Assembly: GCF_029784135.1 (NCBI RefSeq)
Contig: NC_073745.1
Coordinates: 51,660,285 to 51,724,284 of the forward strand
Origin: Toxorhynchites rutilus septentrionalis
Lineage: Eukaryota; Arthropoda; Insecta; Diptera; Culicidae
Direction: 5' to 3'
Length of the DNA: 64,000 nucleotides
The notes beneath the pieces are model-generated. The model did no database searches and was not told where the DNA came from. It worked only from the letters and a program-made list of their open reading frames with translations. This document shows, piece by piece, positions 47,358 to 58,199 of this stretch. Position 1 is the first letter of the stretch. Each line of letters begins with the position of its first letter. A program made the translations under genes and the position numbers.

Positions 47358-48821
47358 ATGTACCTGGGGAACATTGCGTATTTGAAACAGAAATGCCAGC
47401 AAAGAATCAATTTTCTCCAAACAATTACCGGAACATGGTGGGGTGCCCATCCAGGAGAACTTATTCAGTTATACAAAACAACGATATTATCAGTGTTAGA
47501 ATATGGCAGTTTTTGCTTCCGATCAGCTGCCAGGATTCATATTCTCAAGCTGGAGAGAATACAATATCGTTGCTTGCGTATAGCCATGGGGTGTTTGCAT
47601 TCGACACATACGATGAGTCTCGAAGTTTTGGCAGGAGTACCCCCGCTTACTCTTCGGTTCACAGAATTATCCTACAGATTTCTCATCCGTTGCAAGATCA
47701 TGAATCCATTGGTGATTGATAACTTCGAAAATCTACTCCAACTGACTCCTCAGTCAAGTTTTATGTCTTTATACCATGAGTACCTTATCCACGACGTGCA
47801 CCCTTCACCAGGCATCTCCAACCAAGTTTGCTTCCCATACTTCTGCAATTCATCTGTCATTTTTGATCTGTCCATGCGACAAAAGATCCATGGAATCACA
47901 GATCATCTACGCTCCGATTATATTCCACCGATATTTTCGGCAGAATATGGGAAAGTTGGATCTGATAAAATGTTCTTTACTGACGGTTCATTCATAAACG
48001 GGTCCACTGGCTTCGGCATCTTCAATGAAAATTCCAGTGCCTCTTTCAAACTCAAAGATCCTTGTTCCGTGTATGTCGCTGAACTGGGTGCGATATATTA
48101 CGCATTAGGGATCATTGAAACATTGCCCATCGACCACTATTTTATTTTTTCAGACAGTCTCAGCTCAATAGAGGCAATCCGCTCAATGAAAGTTGATAAA
48201 CGCTCATCTTATTTCCTAACAAGAATAAGACAACTATTGAGTGTTTTGGTCGAAAAATTATTCAAGATTACCTTAGCATGGGTTCCTTCTCGTTGCTCGA
48301 TTCCGGGGAATGAGAAAGCGGACTCGCTAGCTAAGGTGGGCGCTTTAGAAGGCACACTTTTTGAAAGGCAAATTGCTTATAATGAATTTTTCCACATTCC
48401 TCGTCAGTATACGCTCGTAAGTTGGCAGCGCATGTGGATTGAAGATGAGTTCGGTCGTTGGTTACACACGATTATCCCTAAGGTCTCGACGAGTGCATGG
48501 TTCAAGGGATTGAATGTAGGTCGTGATTTCATTCGCGTGATATCTCGGCTTATGTCCAATCACTACAACCTAAACGCGCATCTCTATCGCATTGGGCTCG
48601 CAGCAAACAATCTTTGTGATTGTGGCGATGGCTACCACGACATCGAGCATGTTGTCTGGTCGTGTATCCGGTTCCATGCTGCTCGCTCTCAGCTCTCTAG
48701 AGCATTGAGAGCACAAGGCAGACAATCGGATATCCCCGTCCGGGATATCTTAGGTAGCCGGGATCCTGATCTTCTGCTTCATCTATACCTGTTCCTCAGA
48801 AACGCCGATGTCAACGTTTAA
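47358..48821 (+). pseudogene. I-like ORF2: thumb, RNase H and CCHC-like end
   Basis: Begins in the thumb/connector (CQQRINFLQTITGTWWGAHP). RNase H follows with FTDGSFINGS, AELGAIYYAL, FSDSLSSIEA and GNEKADSLAK, and it ends in the CDCGDGYHDIEHVVWSC motif. It is open for 487 codons to the natural stop. The RNase H D-E-D-D residues appear to be present. Confidence 0.9.
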
Positions 48822-49084
48822 TGATGTTTCCTTCGTTGTGTCCCCGTTTCATATCCCTCCTATCCAAACGATAAACTTTTACTTAGTCGCGGCAATACAT
48901 ACACACACTCTTTACAGATACACGGGCCAAAGGTTGTGCAGTCCACTGATCATTCAACAAGAGCCAAAGGTTGTACCGCTTATGACAACTCTACACAAGC
49001 TGATGATTGCGCCGGCTAGTGACCATTCTATCCTGGATTCCTCGAGTGGAGAAAGACGCACCACGCTAGATATGGGGTACAGAC

Positions 49085-49855
49085 TAGGATTGGGCAATTT
49101 TTATAAAAAGATCGATCTTATCGGATCGATTTTCCAAACGACTTAGGGATCGATGCACTGAATCAATCGGTACCAAAGAATCGATCTTTGCCGAATCGAT
49201 TTTGGAAAAATAAAAGCTGTCGTTTATTTGAACAGGGAATACAAAATTTATATTTCTATTCAAATATCAAAATCATTTTGTTTTGTTTCACATCATGAAG
49301 GCCACAGCCACAGATCACTCATCTTGTGCCGCCAGGTAGTCGTTTTATCTGATAAATAAATTGAAAAAGTATTATTAGAAATTCAACAACCGCCTTAAAC
49401 TCAGCTGACAATGATCCCATAAAAGCCAATCGTGCCATACATCTGTCATTTAGTCGAAGCCGATTCTTGATTTTGGCGCCAGATCTAGATAACAACCTTT
49501 CGCCAGTAATTGATGGCAACATCAGGTTCAGTGATCCTATGTGCAACCGATTACAGTTCATCCCCTCAGTAGCTGCCGCTAGTTCTGTCTCTGTCAGCAT
49601 TTGTACAGAAGTAAATCGTACAAGAAGCAATCCAAATGTTGACATTATGTTTAAAAAAAATGTTAGGTGGCCTTTGGTGAGATAAAAAAAAATCGATGTA
49701 TACTGAAAAACAAATCTACAAAAAGATCGAAAAGATCGAAATCAAAAATTCGATTTTCTCGATTTTCTCGAGTACAAAAGATCGATCCAAAAAATCGGAA
49801 ATCGGAATGGAAAAGATCGATCTTCTAGGAATCGATCCGAGATCGCCCAATCCTA
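49085..49855 (-). mobile_element. 771-bp hAT MITE inside the I-element 3' UTR
   Basis: TIRs are TAGGATTGGGC at both ends, and the perfect 8-bp duplication GTACAGAC lies at 49077-49084 and 49856-49863. Undisturbed I-element copies at 63204 and 41185 show the empty site. The minus strand (49645-49319) retains a piece of transposase C-terminus (LPSITGERLLSRSGAKIKN), so it is a deletion derivative of a full hAT rather than a de novo MITE. GATCGAT-type motifs are dense near both ends. Confidence 0.95.
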
Positions 49856-50124
49856 GTACAGACTAGGGGGGCGTTGCTGATTAATGGTCAGCTGCATCCC
49901 AATAGGAGGTATCCCGTGTCGGGCACACGTACAGAGCATCGAAGACTGCAACATACCAATTATGAGAACACTTGTAATACTAACCTCGAGCCAACCGCGA
50001 GTAATCGGTTACATATTACTAACATAGTTGTAAGCAAACATTGTAGAAAAATTGAACTCTCGGCCCCGTTAGGCTGACGCCATATGAGCCTTAATAAAAA
50101 TATATATTTTGGATAAAAAAAAAA

Positions 50125-51638
50125 CAGAATTTTAAATCCATATCAGAATTTGTAGCTAAATCAGTCTTTGAGTGAAATTTGAAAGAGAAAACTCATGGTA
50201 TATATTATATATTGGCCTGCTTCACTGATTTATTTGACTAGTGTACCACATGTTGACTGTTTGTTGAATAGGAGAACGAACTCCCATTCATACGTTTCTA
50301 GCTGGAGGCAAGGATCAACTATATTTAGTCGATGCGTGTTGTGGAACTTTACCACATTGTGGTTTTCTTCTATTCATAGAAGCAAATCACGCCTCAATCG
50401 ATTACTACGCTTTCGTAATAACGCATGTTTGAAACGGTTGCTCTGCCCCCTTTTCCATTCAGGGCGGCAAACTTTTCAATTTCGGTTGGATTCCTGGTAA
50501 TCACATGGAATACATGAATAATCTCCAGCCCAAATACTCATTCATAATTTACTGGTTTCCAACGCCCAATATGATGAACCTCCGATCCTGCTCCCCATCC
50601 TGGCCAACCAGCCGCTACCAGCCCCGCGTCCTATCGATTGGCTTCGAAACCCAAATTTGCCTCCGTCTGAGCGTACGATGAACCAGAACAAACATACTGG
50701 GGGAACATCAAGTGCCACAACACGTTCCCAGTCGTGTATTTTCATCCCGGTAGAAAACAGAGTAGTAGTGTGGTCTGCCCCCCTCACTTCACGGTTGTTA
50801 CTATTTACCTTTTTCAAATCCTTTCGAAACACCAACCAGCACGGAACGCTTTCCGTCTGAATCATCATCAGCATTCGGGAGCAAGTGCCTACTTCAAAGT
50901 GCGCATAGAGGAAGGGCCGTTGGCACAAACGAACCCTCCGTTCGCTCCGATGATGAATTGGCAAATCCCTTTCGTATTGAAGTACCTGTAAAATAGCAGA
51001 AAACATATTTACATAAGTCTCTTCCACTGGGAGATGCTAGGCATCGGGTACGTGATTTTACTGTCAAGTTGGTGGTTATTTTGAGATTCGGGATGATGAC
51101 TCACAGACAGAGAGCGATAGATCCACGGAAATATCTACGGATTTGTTTGATCTTGTTCACGGAAATATGGATCCGTAGACAAAACTTCCGGAATTTAGTA
51201 CAATCTCTGTGTTTACATAGGACTTTTGTTGCAGTGGATGCTGTTTCACTCCCGTCTCCTTTTTTTTTTTTTTTGAAATAAACTTTAGCAAAATTTTAAT
51301 TTTTTGAATTTTGGTCAAATTTTCACCTTTTAGTCATATATCAAACTGATTGGACCTATAGCAACAATTCAAACAACCTTAGCTTATTAGATTCGTTATA
51401 ATAGACTCCACAGCGGGGTAAATATTAGCCAAATTTCCGTTAAGTTACTCATATTAGAATGGAATTCCAACTACATGTTTATAATGAACTAGCGGCATAT
51501 TTTAAAACATTATTTTAATTGAAGAAAAGTTCTAAGTTGGGTCTATTCTCTTCGAATGATCATAAAGTAAAGTTGGTTTTTGTTTTATTCCCTTGGGTAG
51601 AAATGGGCCAAATAGGTTATGTAGATAATACTTTTCGT
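50125..51638. other. Gene-free stretch
   Basis: A 161-codon minus frame (51027-50542) and shorter plus frames overlap it. None has a recognisable domain. No element ends found. Confidence 0.4.
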
Positions 51639-51642
51639 TTAA

Positions 51643-52870
51643 CACTCCTATACTCGCGCATTGGTCTGTCAGATCGAGAAATCAATAATTCGTTCATTTC
51701 TCAAAAAATATCAACACTGCGATTTTGCGATTCTCTCTAGCTTCGTTATTCGTCGTTCGTCACCGTTTAGCGTATCGCATGTGTTGGTACAAAAGGGACG
51801 TGTACCACTTTTTTAAAACTTTCGGTCTGACACACCGACGCGAGTATAGGTGTAACTTTTTTGGACAAGAACCTTTTTTCCTATTTTAGAATATTGTTCA
51901 GTTAAATGTATAAATTAATGTTAGTGGCGTGGTATATTTATTGAATATAATGCATAAGATCATTATCGGACTATTCTCATTTGATTTCAGTTTTGTAACT
52001 GGATTGAACGAATCCATATATTAACTATTCGTCGATATATTCGTCGTTAGATTCATTCGTTCAAAAGCAAAATATAAATGTTTGACTTTCGTATAGTTAT
52101 TCGCTCAATATAATGACCATTATATACAAACTTGTGAAGAAATTCACTTGTGAAAGAATTGTAAACAGTAAACTATAAACTAATCGGTGGCTTATGGTAA
52201 TTTTTAACAGTTACAGCTTCGGAGATATTTTTTTAATAATGGACAATATCCACAAGAAAACAAGAAAAAGAAATGGAAGTTCTTAGAAATCCTTCTATAT
52301 CATCTTCTTATGCCCCATCTAAAAAAGGCATTACTTCTTAGTTTACCAAGAATACAGAGACAAAGAATATTAGAAATATGCAAACTTTATATTCCAGAAC
52401 CTTTATCATCTGGTAATTATCTAGAAGGTCGTTACATATACATTCATTCTCTGTTTGATAAAAAAACCCGAAAAATACGCAACAACTGCATGAAATGTAA
52501 AAAATATGTTTGTTTCGAGCATGCATTTATGCTATGTTCTGATTCTTACTCCAATGAAACCACAATCTATTAATACATTTTTTTGTTGTTTTATAGCTCT
52601 TTATACTTCCATGAATTATATTCAGTTACTTACTTTTAATTAATAACAGTGAAAAATTCGAATTTCGTTATTTGTGTTGGAGTATCAAAAATTACTCTGT
52701 TTTGAGGAGGCTGAAATAGATGACTATTAAAACATAATAAAGATGATGAAAACATATTTTTTGGAGTTTTTTCATTCAATCATACCCTCTTCTTCAAATA
52801 AATGCCAATAAAGCCTGACAAATACACAATGGCAACATTACAAGTGACCCTTTGAGGATAGTTAGTGAAC
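51643..52870 (+). mobile_element. piggyBac-like element B, right end missing
   Basis: The left end CACTCCTATACTCGCGCATT follows a TTAA at 51639-51642. The sequence matches copy A (23068-24240) in reverse through the transposase remnant, then fades near 52870 before the right terminus. Subterminal inverted motifs (TTTCGGTCTGACACACCGAC) are present near 51822. Confidence 0.78.
52310..52573 (+). pseudogene. piggyBac transposase C-terminal Cys-rich domain
   Basis: The frame ends with NNCMKCKKYVCFEHAFMLC, the spacing of the piggyBac C-terminal zinc-binding domain, then a natural stop. Upstream codons are an exaggerated continuation over decayed sequence. No catalytic Asp blocks are found. Confidence 0.75.
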
Positions 52871-53278
52871 AACGACTTGATTTAATAATTTTGTTGAGAA
52901 TCGTGGTATACCATTTTTCTCCTGTATATTTCGACATTTTGGGATACCAATTATTAGCAAAATAATGAAATTACAATTTTTGACACGAAAATAAGTGCTG
53001 TAACTCAGCCATTCCATGCCAAACCGATATAGTGTTTCTCAGATTTTCATGAAAAGTGGTAGAATTGTTCTTCATCGCAAACGATAAGACCGGTATTTTT
53101 TCATTTTTTCGTTAGGGTAACCATTTCCGTTTTAGGGTGACCCGAAAAATCACTATTTTTCACTTTTTTTTCCTAAATTATTCTTTTTTAAAAATTCATA
53201 ACTTTTGAACTACTCGACCTATTCTAATTATCGATATATCAAATTAAAGCCAATCACCTCTTCTTTTTAGTTAAAATA

Positions 53279-54461
53279 CAGGGTTTTCCAACTTTAAATT
53301 CCGAAAGTAAATTGAAATAAAACACACTTAGAATTCGAATTTAGATGAAACTTTTACTTCAAATTAAAGTTTGGTTTATGCTATTATGTGTGAAATACAA
53401 CATCATTCAAATGTCCACCTAGGGCTTCCTCGCACACCTTGATCCGGAACAGGTAATTTTCGATGACTTTTCGGCACATATGGGGCGGTATCTCGGTCAT
53501 AACTTCACGAATGTTGTCTTTCAAATGTTCAAGAGTTTGCGGAGAGTTGGCATAGACACGGTCTTTCGCATAACCCCACAAAAAAAAAAGTCTAGCGGGT
53601 TCAAATCGCATGATCTGGACGGCCAATTGGCATCACCAAAACGCGAAATTATGCGTCCTTCAAATTTCGTTCGCAATATGGCCATGTTCGGTCGTGTTGT
53701 GTGGCACGTGGCGCCGTCCTGCTGAAACCACATGTCATCCGTATCCATATCTTCAATTTGTGGCAGAAAAAAATCGGTTAACATGCGGCCATAGCGCTCA
53801 CCATTCACAGTTACCGTCTCGCCGTCCTCATTTTCAAAGAAATACGGCCCGATGACTCCACCAGACCATAATGCGCACCAAACAGTGACTTTTGGCGGAT
53901 GCAATGGCCTCTCAACAATCACGTGTGGATTTTCTGAGCCCCATATACGGAAATTTTGGGTGTTCACATAGCCACCGAGCTCGAAATGTGCCTTATCGCT
54001 GGAGAAAATTTGATGCGAAAATTCAGCATTTTGCTGCTGTTGTTCGTTCACCCAATCGACGTATGCCCGACGCATTCCATGGTCACCACGCTCTAATTTT
54101 TGTACCAGTTGGACTTTATATGGATGTAGGTGCAAGTCCAAATGCAAAATTCGCCACAATGATGTGTTTGACAAGCCCAATTGCTGAGCACGCCGTGGAA
54201 TCGAAACATTCGGGTCATCTTCCACACTGGCAGCAACAGCAGCAATATTTTCGACCGAACGCACATTACGATGATGCACAGGTTTCACAATATCCGCTAC
54301 GGATCCATTTTGTTCGAATTTAAGAAAATTAACACTAAAACGATCCATATTGTAAAATGGCAGACATTCAACTTACGATATGATGCTTTGGTTGACAGCT
54401 ATGTCAAACAGTTGTCAGCGCAGGGCTGTATACTTTCGGAAGCCCAAAATGGAAAACCGTG
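53279..54461 (-). mobile_element. DD41D (rosa/VISITOR-like) mariner element
   Basis: Imperfect TIRs CAGGGTTTTCCA / CACGGTTTTCCA, TA at 53277-53278 and 54462-54463. The opposite foldback arm (about 55495-55515, reverse) shows the uninterrupted target with a single TA, confirming the insertion point. Confidence 0.9.
53384..54348 (-). pseudogene. DD41D mariner transposase, one-base frameshift
   Basis: From the ATG at 54348 it has an N-terminal HTH region, then catalytic blocks SSDKAHFELGG, QQDGATCH and SCDLNPLDFFF. There are 41 residues between the second and third Asp, giving DD41D. Just after the third Asp a run of ten A on the plus strand (53580-53589) puts the frame out of register. The C-terminus (FFLWGYAKDRVYANSP onward to 53384) continues in another frame. 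All three catalytic residues survive; the homopolymer indel is the only break seen. Confidence 0.92.
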
Positions 54462-54915
54462 TACTTCAGTTGCAGAAAATTTAAATTTTGTTTCCGTTTG
54501 ATTGTAATTGTTTTTCATGGTTTTCATGGTCTCGGGATCAAGAGCGCTAGATTGTTTTATATTTTTTCTAGAAAACTGAGAATTTTTTACATAAAATATC
54601 TCAAAATCAGAGATGCGTTATTTTTTTGAAGTTATGGCTTTTTAAAGTTAACCGATAGTTCGGAATATCATTTGAATTTTCGAAAATAGGAAAAGGAGGA
54701 TTCCTATTTTCGAAAATTCATCACTTTTGAACTCCTAGACCCATTTAGATGATCGAAATATCAAATTAAAACCAATGAGCTAGAGTTCTTTGGAAAAATA
54801 TTACGTTTGTGAAAAAAAATGAATTTTGTTTATTGATTATTGATTATTGATTGATTATTGATCGTATCAGTTTTATTTAGTTTGCATGGTTTCGGGATCA
54901 AGGACGCTATATTTA

Positions 54916-54999
<84 letters not shown>

Positions 55000-55008
55000 A
55001 TATATATT
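54916..55008. repeat. (TA)n dinucleotide repeat
   Basis: Near-perfect TA run of about 90 bp with one TT interruption, located near the fold axis of the foldback element, where it would form the loop region. Confidence 0.95.
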
Positions 55009-55790
55009 TTTTTTTTGAAAACGGAGGATTTTTTATATAACATATTCAAAAATCAGAGGTGTGTTCTTTTTCGTTTTTAAGTTATGATTTTTCAAAGTTA
55101 ACATGTTTTTAGTTTTCGTTCACTATTTTTATGCGACTATACTGGATCTATGTAACTAGAATCGCTAGTTTGTATATCGCAATCGTATAAATATCGCTAT
55201 TTTGATATTTTTTCAAAGAAAACTAGCTAATGTGCTTGAATTTGATATGTCAATCTGAATCGGTACAGTAGTTAAAAAGTTATGAATTTTTGAAAAGAAA
55301 AATCATCCGTTAAATTTGAAAAAATAATAACTTAAAAACAAAAAAGAACAAATCTCTGATTTAGAGATATTTTATGTAAGAAATCCTCAGCTTTCTAGAA
55401 AAAATATTAAAAAAATATAACGCCCTTGGTCCCGAGACCATGAAAACCATAAAAAACAATTACAATCAATAGTAACGGAAACAAAGTTCAAATTTTCTGC
55501 AACTGAATTATTTTAACTAAAAAGAAGAGATAATTGGCTATAATTTGATATATAATTAGATAATTAGAATCGATCGAGTAGTTCAAAAGTTATGAATTTT
55601 TGAAATAGTTATTTTAGGAAAAGAAGTGAAACAAAGTTATTTTTCGGATCACTCTAAAACGGAAATGGTAACCCTAACGAAAAAATAAAAAAATACCGGT
55701 CTTATTGTTTGCAATAAAGAACAAATCTACCATTTTTCACGAAAATCTGAGAACCTTTATATCGGTTTGGCATGGAATGGCTGAGCTTGG

Positions 55791-56439
55791 AATGGTTACT
55801 GTGAGCTTGCTTGGATAGTCAGCAATACAATTAATTTTAATCATACACTATTCATTCACGAATACAACAAAAAATAAAACAATAGCAAAAATGTGTGATG
55901 CAATGGTTTTTTATCACAACCACACATACATATCTTTCTGATATCATATGAATGTTGGCACGGGTCAAATGACCCGTTGGGATATTTAGTTAGGGCAGAT
56001 TACATATTTTTATCTGTACCAGAAATAAGAGGAGGGGAGAGACGAGTAAACAGTGAAAAATACATTAGATGTATGTTTGAGGAAAATTAGTGTAGGCAAA
56101 TGAGATTGTGACAATGCAATTTGCAAGAAAATTTTGACTAAAAGTTTAAAATGGGTCATTTGACCCCTCGTGGTAGGTTTAGTGTTAAGCTCATGATGGT
56201 TTTGGTTCATAAAGTGCAGCAAACGATTCTTCTGTGTTTAGTTGTACTCCTGAGCTATCCGTCGCTTTAACATCTTCAAGAAAATTTGCTATTTAAAAAA
56301 ATGAACTGATATAAATATCTTTTGTAGCTTCCGTGAGCCGTGCACCTGTTTCCGAACAAATCGATTGACTTCAAGTGGGAATTTTCGTAAATCCGTAAAG
56401 CCCAAAAACCTTTCTCAAAATTTATCAAAATTGTTATCG
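55791..56439. other. Gene-free stretch
   Basis: Contains the short inverted motif GGGTCAAATGACCC (55973) and GGGTCATTTGACCCC (56153), possible ends of a small ~200-bp element. No gene. Confidence 0.4.
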
Positions 56440-57665
56440 AAATTGTTAACTCTTAATCTTATCTCTTGATCTTAATTTAAATCGGAATTTCAAATTCGGA
56501 TTCTGTATAATGGATCCAAATCTAGATTCCGGATTCAGAATCCATATCTGGACTCCAGAATCATAGCACCGACTGATTACGATTCGAATTTCTAATATTT
56601 CAGATTCAAACCCTTGAGTCAGATCCAGAATGTAGATGTGAAGAGTTTTCGGGTTCATTCTCCAGATTCAGAATTCAAAAGTATATTCCAAATTAAGGAT
56701 CCCAAACTGCATTCATATTACAGACAGAACATTGCATACGTATTTGAAACTCAGATTCCGAATCCACGTTTCAAATCTAGACTGCAATCAGTATCCAAAG
56801 CAACATACCAAATTTCGATTGAGGATGCAGATTTTAGAATGAGGCTTATCGTTCCAGATTCGGAAATTCAAAGATGTTTCTCTTCAGATTCGTATACTAG
56901 ATATCTGATCGAAACTTTAGGTTCCAGATTACGTGCGAAAAATCAAAACTTACGATTCAGAATTTTCACATTCTTTATTCACTATATAATCCCAGATCAA
57001 ATTCCAGATTGAGGATGCAAATCTTGGTTCCGAATTAAGACATCTAAACCCATTCAGACACGAAATCATATTTTAGAGTTTATTTCCAGGCCTAGATCCA
57101 ACATTCAGTTTCCGCCGCAACATTCTGGATTCAAATTCAGATTCCAAATTTATACTACAGAATCAGATATCACGATTCCAGAATTCAGGAGAACTGTACT
57201 TTGGATTCGTCTTACAGACTCAAACATTGCACTCAGATTCGGATTCAACATTCAGATTCCATATTTCAGATCCAAAATACAGGCTCAGATTGTAAATCCA
57301 CATTCTAAATTCAAATTGTTCAAATTGAAACACAAATCTACACTCCAAATTCTTATTTATGATACATATTCACGATTGTTATTATAGTTTCAGTTTTTCT
57401 TATTGATGCTACTGATCTGAAAAAATTCAAGAACTCTAGTCACCTGTTTCGAACTGTAGATTCCAAATTCCGTATCAAAAAATCAAACTTATTATAAGTT
57501 AACATCAAAATTTCATACTCAGATTCCGTGCTAGGATTCCGGATTTAGAGTCTAGAGACCCATTCTGATTCGAATTACATGTTTCAAATAATAATTCCAG
57601 ACTCAGGCCCAAATTTTAGATTCCATTTTCGAATCTTATATTCCGAATTCAGATTTCTGATTTGC
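56440..57665. repeat. Degenerate GATTC-rich cryptic satellite
   Basis: The words CAGATTC, GATTCC and GAATTC recur every 10-25 bases over about 1.2 kb without fixed phase. A short second patch lies at 59770-59900. Frames here (up to 132 codons) reflect this periodic composition. Confidence 0.7.
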
Positions 57666-57671
57666 ACCATA

Positions 57672-58197
57672 GAGCGTCAAATCGTGCAAAACTTCACCAG
57701 TAGCTTTAAAAATCGTGTTCGGTACACATTTTGAAAAAAAAAACTATTTCTGTGCGGTAGATAGGGACCGCATAAAAAAAGTTTCCCCCAAGAAAATAAC
57801 TCAAATCCACGCCGTTCACCGTTCAATTTCCTTTTGTTTCCCTGCCTTGCGACGGGACAGTTTGCCTTTTCGGTTACGCGTGGCTGTTTTGTGCTTTCAT
57901 TTGCATGTCGAAACGTGTTGCTGTTAGAAATCATGTCAAGCAGAAACTTAGAAAAACTTAGAGCATTTGATGGGAGGAGGGGACTGATTTCAGAAGTGGA
58001 TAATTGAGATGCAAATGTGCTTTTTCGCACTGAAATGTATATAAACCATCGAAAAAAACTAAATGGACGATAACTTCGTCAAATATGCTTATTTTCATAT
58101 ACCGCACAAAGAAAAAACGCACAAAAAACCGCACAAGAACAGAAAATCTCACAATGAAATCGCACAACAAAAAACTGCACAAAAACAGGTTCTACTG
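57672..58197. mobile_element. MITE family B, second copy
   Basis: Matches 8762-9298 in reverse; the terminal CAGTAGAACCTGTTTTTG (as complement) ends at 58197 with TA at 58198-58199. The left end is diverged or truncated. Confidence 0.75.
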
Positions 58198-58199
58198 TA

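Larger units (their letters stand above)
45290..50124 (+). mobile_element. I-like non-LTR retrotransposon, long but 5'-truncated
   Basis: ORF2 order is APE-type endonuclease (start missing), reverse transcriptase, RNase H and a CCHC-like motif, then a ~500-bp 3' UTR ending AAATATATATTTTGG plus an A-rich tail. ORF1 and the 5' UTR are absent. The 5' boundary is approximate. A hAT MITE interrupts the 3' UTR. Related 3' ends lie at 40930, 62876 and 63569. RNase H after RT places it in the I/LOA group; the exact clade needs phylogeny. Confidence 0.9.
52995..55790. repeat. Large foldback element carrying a mariner
   Basis: Outer ends are inverted: CCATTCCATGCCAAACCGAT near 53007 and its complement near 55768. 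The left arm (53007-53278 plus 54464-54620) pairs with 55350-55789. Inside, GGTCTCGGGATCAAGAGCGC (54526) pairs with its near-complement at 55415-55440. Other partial copies are at 1440-1721/6335-6440, 44430-45110 and 59400-59640. Confidence 0.85.

Noticed and set aside
50542..51027. 161-codon minus-strand frame
   Set aside because: No recognisable motif, and overlapped by plus-strand frames of similar length; not enough to call a gene.
54858..55080. Ile/Tyr-repeat frames
   Set aside because: They are translations of a (TA)n repeat.
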